DNA from: Paraburkholderia sp. PGU19
GTDB lineage: Bacteria; Pseudomonadota; Gammaproteobacteria; Burkholderiales; Burkholderiaceae
Length of the DNA stretch: 64,000 nucleotides
Assembly: GCF_013426915.1 (NCBI RefSeq)
Contig: NZ_AP023179.1
Coordinates: 3,782,001 to 3,846,000 of the forward strand
Direction of reading: 5' to 3'
Shown piece after piece: positions 41,944-49,257 of the stretch; within the stretch, counting starts at the first letter, position 1; each line of letters opens with the position of its first letter. The notes beneath the pieces are model-generated. The model was not told the origin of the DNA and searched no databases. It saw only the letters and a program-made list of their open reading frames with translations. Both the position numbers and the translations under genes were made by a program.

Positions 41944-43146
41944 TTATTCGCGGCGTTCGCCCACCAGCGCGAGCGAGCGGTAGACGAGCCACGGCCCGAC
42001 CAGCTGCAGCACGACGATCGAGCACATCGTGACCGCGCGCAGCGTCGGATCGAAATTCGGATAGAGCTGGTAGGTGTCGTCGACGAGCAGATACGCGAGC
42101 GCCGACATTGGCGACAGCGACAACCCAAGCGCCATGCCCTGCTTCATGTCGAGTCCGCTCGGCTTGGCGAACGCGAGTACGCCGACCAGCTTGGCCACCA
42201 GCCGCGCGACGATCAATCCGACGGCTGCGAGCCCGCCCATCGCGACGTCACGCCATTCGAACGTGGTCAGCGTGAGCACGAACAGAATCACCGTCAGCAG
42301 CCAACCCGCCGTGCCGAAGTGCTCCGGCCAAAGTTGCGGGCGCGCCTCCAGATTCTTCACGATGATGCCCGCCGCGAGCAGGCTGAGAATCGTCGACAGC
42401 TTGAAGATGTGCGCGATGGCAATGGCGAGCAGCACGAGGCCGAACAGCGCGACGAACGAGTGCTCGTCCTGCAGATTCACACGCTTGTAAAAGAACGTGA
42501 TGGTGCGCGCGAGCAGGTACGCGAGGATCAGCGAGCCGATCAGCAGATACAGCGGCTGGAGGATCGTCGCGAGCACGTTGCCGTAGGCTTCCTGATGCAG
42601 CCAGCCGGACGCAAGCTTCTCGACGATCACCGCATACATGCTGTTGAGCGCCGTCAGCGTCAAGAGGCGCTGCGTGACCTGGCCTTCGGCGCGCACCTCG
42701 GTTTTCAGCTGGATCACCATCGCGGGCGAAGTCGCCATTGCGATCGACGCCAGCACGAGCGCCGTCACCGACGACACGTTCAGGAACAGCAGCACCAGCA
42801 GCACGAGCACGAACGTGAGCGTCGATTCGGCGATGCTCGACACGATGAGCCACGTATTGCGGCGAATCCAGCGCAGATCCAGCCGGCTGCCGAGTTCGAA
42901 CAGCAGCAGGCCGAGCGCGACATCGAGCAACGGACGCGCGGTGCTAGCCGAGTCCGCGTCGATCACGCCCGATCCCGCCGAGCCCGCGATCAGCCCGATC
43001 ACCGCATACCCGGAAATACGCGGCAGATGCCACGCGCGATAGCACAGCTCGCCGACGAGACCGGCGGCAAGCAAAGCGAGGCCTGCCCAGAAAATCGCAT
43101 CGGGCGTGAGCGGCCAGCCTGGAAAGAATGAAAACGCCGACTTCAT
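41944..43146 (-). CDS. CPA2-family monovalent cation:proton antiporter
   Basis: A 400-residue membrane protein with about twelve hydrophobic segments. The start of the membrane domain and the blocks RISGYAVIGLIAGSAGSG, LLDVALGLLLFELGSRLDL and SIAMATSPAMVIQLKTEV are typical of the Na+/H+ exchanger (CPA2/KefB-like) fold. There is no C-terminal TrkA-N domain. AAGGAGAAG lies before the ATG at 43146. Ion choice is unknown. Confidence 0.88.
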   Translation of the reverse strand: MKSAFSFFPGWPLTPDAIFWAGLALLAAGLVGELCYRAWHLPRISGYAVIGLIAGSAGSGVIDADSASTARPLLDVALGLLLFELGSRLDLRWIRRNTWLIVSSIAESTLTFVLVLLVLLFLNVSSVTALVLASIAMATSPAMVIQLKTEVRAEGQVTQRLLTLTALNSMYAVIVEKLASGWLHQEAYGNVLATILQPLYLLIGSLILAYLLARTITFFYKRVNLQDEHSFVALFGLVLLAIAIAHIFKLSTILSLLAAGIIVKNLEARPQLWPEHFGTAGWLLTVILFVLTLTTFEWRDVAMGGLAAVGLIVARLVAKLVGVLAFAKPSGLDMKQGMALGLSLSPMSALAYLLVDDTYQLYPNFDPTLRAVTMCSIVVLQLVGPWLVYRSLALVGERRE

Positions 43147-43779
43147 CGTGGTGGCTTCTCCTTTGCAGCACCGCCCGGCAACGCGAACGGGCAGACGGCG
43201 TCGGCACGCAAAGCGCGCGCCGCGTCCGTTGCCGCGATCGGTTCGCGTCTGCCGGCGTTGCGGGTTGTCAACGATCGGGTGAAAAACTGAAACGACCACG
43301 CCGATGCCGCATGACTACGGGCAGCCCGACGTGAGTGAAAAGAGCGCCGTCGACTTTTGAATCAGATTCTGTGGGTCCGGCAACCGTTCCATTGGCGCGT
43401 CGGTTGCGGGGGCAATACGCGACGCGGAAGAACGGCGATTGTGCCATAGCTTTTTTACACTTGACGGAAAAGCGTCGAACAAGCGCTCAAAGCGGTAAAA
43501 CGTACGCTAACTTAGTGACAACAGGAAAAAGCGACCGGAAAACGCGCGTGCTTTGGAGAAGAATGGCCTTGTCAGCGATGTTTTTGCGCGTCTGAGATGG
43601 CCTCACGCAGTGCATCTTCAGCGTGTTTGCGTTTGAGTGTTCTTGCGCTCAGGCGTTCCTGTCTCGGTGCGATGAACAGCAAAGAAGACGGTTGGTGAAG
43701 CCAGGCGAGCTTTGCGAAATTCTTAATAGGAAAGATGATGCCGACGGACGTCGATCCACCATGGGCTTTTCATCAATAT

Positions 43780-43814
43780 GTTTACTGTATGTATACGTAG
43801 TAGAAGTTAACAAG
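43780..43814 (-). repeat. Inverted repeat element, right copy
   Basis: A 35-bp AT-rich element starting GTTTAC and ending GTTAACAAG, the approximate reverse complement of 40505-40539. It ends exactly 13 bp before the DnaA box at 43828-43836, the same spacing as in the left copy. Confidence 0.8.
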
Positions 43815-43827
43815 GCCGCCGCATTTC

Positions 43828-43836
43828 TGTGGATAA
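43828..43836 (-). other. DnaA box
   Basis: TGTGGATAA, exact reverse of the consensus TTATCCACA. It adjoins the GC-rich spacer and the AT-rich element. Confidence 0.8.
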
Positions 43837-44007
43837 CCCGGGTTTACCGAAGCGAATCAGCGTGTTGCCGAACGCATAACCGGATGCACTTGGTGTGCGC
43901 GTCCGACTGGGTTCGATGAATAACTTTTGGCCCGCGTTTACGTTTGTCGAGTTACCCCGTTTACGTCCACATCCGTTCCACACGAGTTTCGCCCGCATTT
44001 TTCCCGG

Positions 44008-44041
44008 TTATCCACAACGCGCCGTGGATAACTTTTCCACA
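44008..44041 (+). other. Cluster of three DnaA boxes
   Basis: TTATCCACA (44008-44016, exact), CGTGGATAA (44023-44031, one mismatch, opposite strand) and TTTTCCACA (44033-44041, one mismatch). The first two are separated by 6 bp, the same as the box pair at 40299-40322. The cluster ends ten bases before the mnmC stop. Confidence 0.8.
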
Positions 44042-44050
44042 GGAAGAAAG

Positions 44051-46018
44051 TCAGTTGGCGGTGCCCTGCCGTAGCGCACGCAAGAGAAAGCGCGCGGGAT
44101 CGAGCGCTTCGGCGAGATCCCGCTCGATGGGCCACGGCTCGCCTTCGATCTGCGAAGCGATCAGCTCCGCGCCGAGCGACGCCCATACAAGTCCACGTGA
44201 GCCAAACGCGAATGCGCCATACAGCCCTTGTGCGCGCGGCAAATCCAGCGGCCACGCGCCGCGCAGCTTGCCTGCATCGTGGGTCGCGGCTGTTTCGTCG
44301 GCGAATGCGCCGATCATCGGCAGACGGTCGCTCGTCACGCAGCGAAACGCGACGCGCCCTGTCAGCGACGAAGGCGCTCGCATACCGATCGCCTCATGTA
44401 TGTCGGGAAGCATCTGCGCGATACGGTCGATGTTCTCGACGTGAGCGTCGTCGCGTATTTGTGTGTCGGGATCGTCGATGTCATAGGTTGCGCCTGTCAG
44501 CGTCGAGCCATCGGGCAGCGGCACTGCGTACCCTTCGCCGATCACGGGAACGCGCAATGCGTGCGCCGCATCGCTGGGCAGCAGCGTCAATTGACCGCGC
44601 ACGCTGCGCGTCGGCGCATGGTGCAGACCGGCGATCCGCGCCGCTTCATGCGCATTCGCAAAGATGACGACGGGCGCGGCGGCAATCGCGGCGCCGTTCG
44701 CATCGAACACAATCCATTGATTCGCAACGCGTTCGACGCGCGATGCCACGACGTTGAAGCGGCGCTCCAGCAAGCCGCCCGCCGCCTCGCACTGCGCCGC
44801 GCAGAGCGACGCGGGATCGATCCAGCCGCCGTGCGGAAAGAACCAGCCGCCTCGCGCAACGCGCATGCCCGCGATGTGTTGCGCCTCTTCGCGGGAAACG
44901 GCCGTCACGTACTCCGACGGATAAGCGAACGAAGAGAACGTCTGCGCCATCGCCGACGCTTCGTCTTCATCGGCAGCGATTTGCAGCAGACCTTCCGGAC
45001 CGCGCAACGGACGATATCCGCGGCGTTCGAGCGCGGACCATTGCCGCAACGCATAAAGGAAGCCCGCGCGCGTGATGCGCGAACCCACGCTGTCGTCGCG
45101 CGACATCATCGGATGAAACACGCCGGCGGGATTGCCCGACGCATCGCGCGCGACGCCCGCATGCCGTTCGAGTGACTTGACGCGCCAGCCGCGCGCCGTG
45201 AGTCGTTCGATCGCTGCGCATCCCGCGAGCCCGGTGCCGATCACGATGGCATGCCGTTCGTCGACGGCAAGTGGCAACGGTGGTTCGTGACGCCGTACGC
45301 GATAGCGCGGCGCAAAGCGTCCGACCAGCATTGCGCGTTTCCATCCGAAGCCGTCGACTTTCCGGTATTCGAAGCCGGCTTGCTGCAATCCGCGTTTCAC
45401 ATCGCCCGCGCTTGTATAAGTGGCGAAGGTCGCGTCATCGCCAGCGAGGCGAGCGAGCGCCTTGAAAGTGGCGGGCGTCCACAGCTCCGGGTTCTTCGAC
45501 GGCGAGAAGCCATCCAGATAGAAGGCGTCGGCGCGCAGCCAGAGTGAATGCAGCGTTTGCGCCGCGTCGCCGAACACGAGCGTGAGCGTGACGCGCCCGT
45601 CCTCGAACTCGAGCCGATGGGTGCCGGGCACGAGCGTCGGCCATGCATCGACGAGCTGTTGCGCAAGCGGTGCGATCGATGCGTCCGCAACGGCCACCGC
45701 GCTCGCTGCCATCAGATCGTCGCGCGAGAACGGATGCTTTTCCGTCGATACGAAATGCAGGCGCTCGCAACGATCCGGGTCCGCACGCCATGCGGCCCAC
45801 GTCACGAGAAAGTTGATGCCCATGCCGAAGCCCGTTTCCAGCATCGTGAATACGCGCCGTTTCTGCCAGCGCGACGGCAATTCATTGCCTTTCAGGAAGA
45901 CGTATTCGGCCTGCGCAAGTGCACCGACGGCGCTGTGATAGATGTCGTCGTGGCGTGGCGAATAGGGGGTGCCGTTGTCGCGAAACGCGAGGATGGCGGG
46001 AACGAGCGGGTCGGTCAT
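44051..46018 (-). CDS. mnmC: Bifunctional tRNA 5-methylaminomethyl-2-thiouridine biosynthesis protein MnmC
   Basis: A 655-residue two-domain enzyme that finishes mnm5s2U34 in tRNA. The N-terminal methyltransferase domain (about 1-240) contains FTMLETGFGMGINFL and the DAFYLDGFSPSKNPELW motif. The C-terminal FAD oxidoreductase domain has AIVIGTGLAGCAAIERL (about 250) and ASGNPAGVFHPMMSRDDS. It acts after MnmE-MnmG, encoded in part at 11.6 kb. The ATG at 46018 is preferred on family grounds; no strong ribosome site is seen. Confidence 0.93.
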   Translation of the reverse strand: MTDPLVPAILAFRDNGTPYSPRHDDIYHSAVGALAQAEYVFLKGNELPSRWQKRRVFTMLETGFGMGINFLVTWAAWRADPDRCERLHFVSTEKHPFSRDDLMAASAVAVADASIAPLAQQLVDAWPTLVPGTHRLEFEDGRVTLTLVFGDAAQTLHSLWLRADAFYLDGFSPSKNPELWTPATFKALARLAGDDATFATYTSAGDVKRGLQQAGFEYRKVDGFGWKRAMLVGRFAPRYRVRRHEPPLPLAVDERHAIVIGTGLAGCAAIERLTARGWRVKSLERHAGVARDASGNPAGVFHPMMSRDDSVGSRITRAGFLYALRQWSALERRGYRPLRGPEGLLQIAADEDEASAMAQTFSSFAYPSEYVTAVSREEAQHIAGMRVARGGWFFPHGGWIDPASLCAAQCEAAGGLLERRFNVVASRVERVANQWIVFDANGAAIAAAPVVIFANAHEAARIAGLHHAPTRSVRGQLTLLPSDAAHALRVPVIGEGYAVPLPDGSTLTGATYDIDDPDTQIRDDAHVENIDRIAQMLPDIHEAIGMRAPSSLTGRVAFRCVTSDRLPMIGAFADETAATHDAGKLRGAWPLDLPRAQGLYGAFAFGSRGLVWASLGAELIASQIEGEPWPIERDLAEALDPARFLLRALRQGTAN

Positions 46019-46486
46019 GCGCGATGAAATGCGGTGCAAGGAAGATAACTGGGCGACGGCAAAGCACTGACTGGAAGCACGAGTTCGCAGCCGTCACACC
46101 ATGCCGACACCCGTCACAGCCCGTCCAGACGGCGTCTGCAGCCTGTCAGAGAGGTGTCGAACGTTGGCAAAAACCAACGCTGACGGGGCTTTGAACGACT
46201 CGGATAGCATCTATTCGATGCTCTGCATGCCAAAAAGGCTGTTTTCCATGCTGTATCAGGCGTTGCAGCGTGTAATTCTTCGAAACCCTTATCCAGATTG
46301 GGTTTGCGCTGCGCTATCATAGCAAGCGCCGCGAGGGAAGCGGCAGCACGGTGCTCCGTGCGGCGCCAGGCGTGCTGCGGGAGTCGGGGGTATTCCCGAG
46401 CCGTCGCTGCTCGACGGCGCGGCGCGCGCACGTATAATCGGCGCGTTCGCGCTGTTCGTGTCAACCTAAACCAGAAAGGAACCTTA
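46019..46486. other. Intergenic region between mnmC and the HU gene
   Basis: About 470 bp. The right end holds the HU promoter. A small hairpin CGTTGG/CCAACG lies at 46162-46179. Nothing else is supported, and no tRNA or small RNA was recognised. Confidence 0.6.
46410..46438 (+). promoter_or_regulatory. Promoter of the HU gene
   Basis: An exact -10 hexamer TATAAT (46433-46438) has a weak -35 near 46410-46415 (CTCGAC) at 17 bp. Transcription would start near 46445, giving a leader of about 40 bases. Confidence 0.6.
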
Positions 46487-46765
46487 ATGAACAAACAGGA
46501 ACTGATCGACGCCGTCGCAGGTCAGACGGGCGCCAGCAAGGCTCAAACCGGCGAGACGCTGGACACGCTGCTTGAAGTTATCAAGAAGGCTGTGGCGAAG
46601 GGTGATGCAGTCCAGTTGATCGGCTTCGGCAGCTTCGGTTCGGGCAAGCGCGCAGCACGTACGGGCCGCAACCCGAAGACGGGCGAAACCATCAAGATTC
46701 CGGCCGCAAAGACCGTTAAATTCACGGCCGGCAAGGCGTTCAAGGACGCAGTCAACAAGCGCTAA
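46487..46765 (+). CDS. hup: HU-family DNA-binding protein
   Basis: A 92-residue histone-like protein. Start [20 protein letters not shown], the signature [28 protein letters not shown] (about 47-74) and the end [14 protein letters not shown] are diagnostic. AAAGGAACC precedes the ATG. HU bends and compacts DNA and helps DnaA open the origin in other bacteria, so its place 2.4 kb from the proposed oriC is fitting. It has its own promoter and terminator. Confidence 0.96.
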   Translation: MNKQELIDAVAGQTGASKAQTGETLDTLLEVIKKAVAKGDAVQLIGFGSFGSGKRAARTGRNPKTGETIKIPAAKTVKFTAGKAFKDAVNKR

Positions 46766-46788
46766 GCATCAGCGCTGAGTTGTTGACA

Positions 46789-46811
46789 CCCGCCGTCGGC
46801 GGGTTTTTTTT
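46789..46811 (+). terminator. Rho-independent terminator of the HU gene
   Basis: CCCGCC (46789-46794) pairs with GGCGGG (46798-46803), followed by eight T. It lies 23 bp after the stop and between converging genes. Confidence 0.93.
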
Positions 46812-46854
46812 CGTCTGCATTTTCGACGACGGGCATTACGTCAATCCGTTGCGT

Positions 46855-48138
46855 TCAATGATGGTGATGATGATGGCCGTCGTCATCGTGATCATGATGG
46901 TGATGACGATCGTGGCCATGATCGTGGTGATCATGATCGTCGTCTTCGAGATCCCACGCCGGGAATGGATCACTCAGTGCGCGCCATCCCTCGGCGCCCG
47001 ATGCGTACTCGTCGTCGGTCAGCAGACATGTATCGAACTTCGCACGCCATTGCGCCGGATCGATGTCGACGCCGATCAGCACCAGTTCCTGGCGACGGTC
47101 GCCGATCGTGAAGTCATCGGCATCGCCGTACCAGTCGGCCGCGATTTCTTCCAGCAGCTCGTCATCGCCTTCAGGCCATTCACTGCGATCCTGCGCGGCC
47201 CACCACGTTCCTGCCGGCGCCGGCCGGCAAGCGCCGCCCGCTTGCGACAGTGAACCGCCGATCTCGTTGCGCGTCGCGAGCCAGAAGAAACCTTTGCCGC
47301 GCAACACGCCCTTCCACTCTTCATGCAGCAGTGCCCACAGCCGTTCGGGATGAAACGGCCGCCGCGCGCGATAGACGACATGCCCGACGCCTGAGCCGCC
47401 ACTTTCGTTTTCATGGCTCGAAGGATCGTGCAGCAACGCGAGCCAGCCGGCCGCATTCGACGTCGCGTCGTAATCGAAGCGCGCCGTGCCGATCACTTCC
47501 TCGAAAGGCGCATTGCCATAGGTGCTCACGATCTGCGCGGCGCGCGGATTGAGCGCGGCGAGTATCGCCTGCAGATGCGCGAGAGCGTCGGTGGAAACGA
47601 GGTCCGCCTTGTTGATGACGAACACGTCGCAGAACTCGACCTGCTCGATCAGCACTTCGACGATCGTGCGATCGTCCTCTTCATGAGCGGCGATGCCGCG
47701 CTCGGACAATGCATCGGCCGACGCGTAGTCGCGCAGAAAGTCCGCTGCATCGATCACGGTCACGGCAGTATCGACACGCACGAGTGTCGCGAGCGATTCG
47801 TCTTCGATGATCGACTCGACGAGGCTCATCGGTTCGTCGATAGCGGCTGCTTCGATGACGATCGCATCGAAACGATTCGCCGACGCCAGTTCGGCCAACT
47901 GTTCGAGCAAATCTTCACCGGCTTGCGCGCAGAGACATCCGTTCGGCAATTCAACCTGCGAGGCAGGCGACGATGCGGGCGCCGCGTTGTCGATATCGAG
48001 ACGGACGGCGGCGAGATCGGTGACGATCGCGGCGATACGCGGGCCAGTGCGGTTCGACAGAATCTGATCGACGAGCGCGGTCTTGCCCGCGCCCACGAAA
48101 CCGGAGATCACGGTAACGGGCAGAAGCGGCTGGTTCAT
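46855..48138 (-). CDS. CobW/G3E-family GTPase with His-rich tail (metal chaperone-like)
   Basis: A 427-residue G3E GTPase. P-loop GFVGAGKTALV (about 13-20), motif LPNGCLCAQAGEDL, the base-recognition NKAD, and the CobW C-terminal domain. The tail DDDHDHHDHGHDRHHHHD and on to the end is almost all His and Asp. In zinc chaperones of this group the Cys motif is CxCC; here it reads CLCA, lacking the third Cys. The His tail and family point to zinc or cobalt handling. The ATG at 48138 follows family length; the longer frame is not supported. Confidence 0.9.
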   Translation of the reverse strand: MNQPLLPVTVISGFVGAGKTALVDQILSNRTGPRIAAIVTDLAAVRLDIDNAAPASSPASQVELPNGCLCAQAGEDLLEQLAELASANRFDAIVIEAAAIDEPMSLVESIIEDESLATLVRVDTAVTVIDAADFLRDYASADALSERGIAAHEEDDRTIVEVLIEQVEFCDVFVINKADLVSTDALAHLQAILAALNPRAAQIVSTYGNAPFEEVIGTARFDYDATSNAAGWLALLHDPSSHENESGGSGVGHVVYRARRPFHPERLWALLHEEWKGVLRGKGFFWLATRNEIGGSLSQAGGACRPAPAGTWWAAQDRSEWPEGDDELLEEIAADWYGDADDFTIGDRRQELVLIGVDIDPAQWRAKFDTCLLTDDEYASGAEGWRALSDPFPAWDLEDDDHDHHDHGHDRHHHHDHDDDGHHHHHH

Positions 48139-48300
48139 CGCGATAGGGAAAACTTGAGGGTGAATGACGCATGCGCCTGCCGGACGTTCAAACGGACCTG
48201 GACAGGCAGCAGCACGAAGCCGCATTTTGCATCAACTGGAACGAGGCGACGCCTCAAGTAACCTGCGGTGAATGGGGAACGGGATGCGCGGTGCTGCCAA

Positions 48301-48744
48301 CTATTTGGTTGGCATCAGATTCCACTTCCGGAGAATGGCCACGATTTGCCGCGCGTACTCGTCGCGCAGCGACGGCGTCTCCGAGTGATAGGCGCCGACA
48401 GCCGCCCAGGTGTTGCCGTACTTGTTCATCTTCTGGCGCAGATGCCAGGCGGCGATGTAGACGTTCTTGCACGGCTCCATCAGCGTACCCTGCGAGATGC
48501 CGTATTGCGCGAGCACGGGCAGATGCACGGAGTTGATCTGCATGACGCCATAGTCGGTCGAGCCGTTGGCGTTCTTGTGCACTGCCGTGGGACGGTTATG
48601 CGATTCCTGCCAGGCAATGGCCCGAAGAATCAACGGGTTGACCTTCTGATAGCCAGCGGCCTCGTCGAAGCAGTCGGCGCGCGCGGACCCGGCGCTGACT
48701 AGCGCGGCCAAAGCAACGGCGACAGTGACGGCGATTGGCTTCAT
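48301..48744 (-). CDS. Lytic transglycosylase-like secreted protein
   Basis: A 147-residue secreted protein with signal peptide MKPIAVTVAVALAALVSAGS cleaved after ARA. The SLT fold is seen in NPLILRAIAWQESHNRPTAV (catalytic Glu in WQES), DYGVMQINSVHLPVL and YGNTWAAVGAYHS. It cuts peptidoglycan glycan strands; small members like this often help assembly of envelope machines (IagB-like). The type II secretion cluster begins 0.5 kb away on the other strand, but a link is only inferred. Confidence 0.9.
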   Translation of the reverse strand: MKPIAVTVAVALAALVSAGSARADCFDEAAGYQKVNPLILRAIAWQESHNRPTAVHKNANGSTDYGVMQINSVHLPVLAQYGISQGTLMEPCKNVYIAAWHLRQKMNKYGNTWAAVGAYHSETPSLRDEYARQIVAILRKWNLMPTK

Positions 48745-49257
48745 CGGTCAAGATGACGAACTATGTTCCTTTCTGAGCAGCGGGACGGTAAAGACGACTC
48801 GAAACCTATATCCGGCGGGCTTGAACTCGGGAAAACCCGTTACCTTCGGGATACTCGAACCATCATTCCGCCCGTATCATACCGGCTGGACATGTCGTGT
48901 TAAAGTTGGCCAGCCGACATAAGCGAGTAACTTGCGGCCAAAGGCGGCCGCCAACGCGCACCGGTCCGGAACGCAAAACTTTCAAGAACTTAACAGATTA
49001 CGCAATCCGAGAAGCGTCGGATCGGAAACGTTAGAGGAATCGCGCGGAACTGCCCGGTTCTGTGACATTTCCGACATGAAAAGCTGTTACTGTTCGTTGT
49101 TTTTGATTACAGGGAGGCAAGGCATCCTTGGCACTGGCTGCCACGGAAGCGTTTTGCCGGACTGGGGACGACAAGGTGTCGGCCGGTCGTCCACTGTGCA
49201 TGACCGTCGGCGGATCACAACGTCGGCTTCGAAACCACATCCATGAGAAGAAATCGT
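48745..49257. other. Divergent intergenic region upstream of gspD
   Basis: About 510 bp between the transglycosylase and gspD. It must hold promoters for both. I could not fix convincing promoter hexamers. A 5-bp GC stem near 48936-48952 is too weak to name. No gene is supported here. Confidence 0.5.

Larger units (their letters stand above)
43147..44050. other. oriC: Right origin-like intergenic region, probable oriC core
   Basis: About 900 bp without genes. From left to right: an AT-rich tract (43766-43814, about 29 percent GC) ending with GTAGTAGAAGTTAACAAG; GC-rich GGCCGCCGC; exact DnaA box TGTGGATAA (43828-43836); further boxes TTATCCACA (44008-44016, exact), CGTGGATAA (44023-44031) and TTTTCCACA (44033-44041). 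This is the known bacterial origin order of unwinding tract, TAG-type trinucleotides, GC spacer, DnaA boxes. The left half (43147-43760) shows nothing recognised. Confidence 0.7.

Noticed and set aside
49126..49146. Possible sigma54 promoter upstream of gspD (TGGCAC followed by TGCC)
   Set aside because: The distance between the GG and GC elements is two bases too short for a sigma54 promoter.
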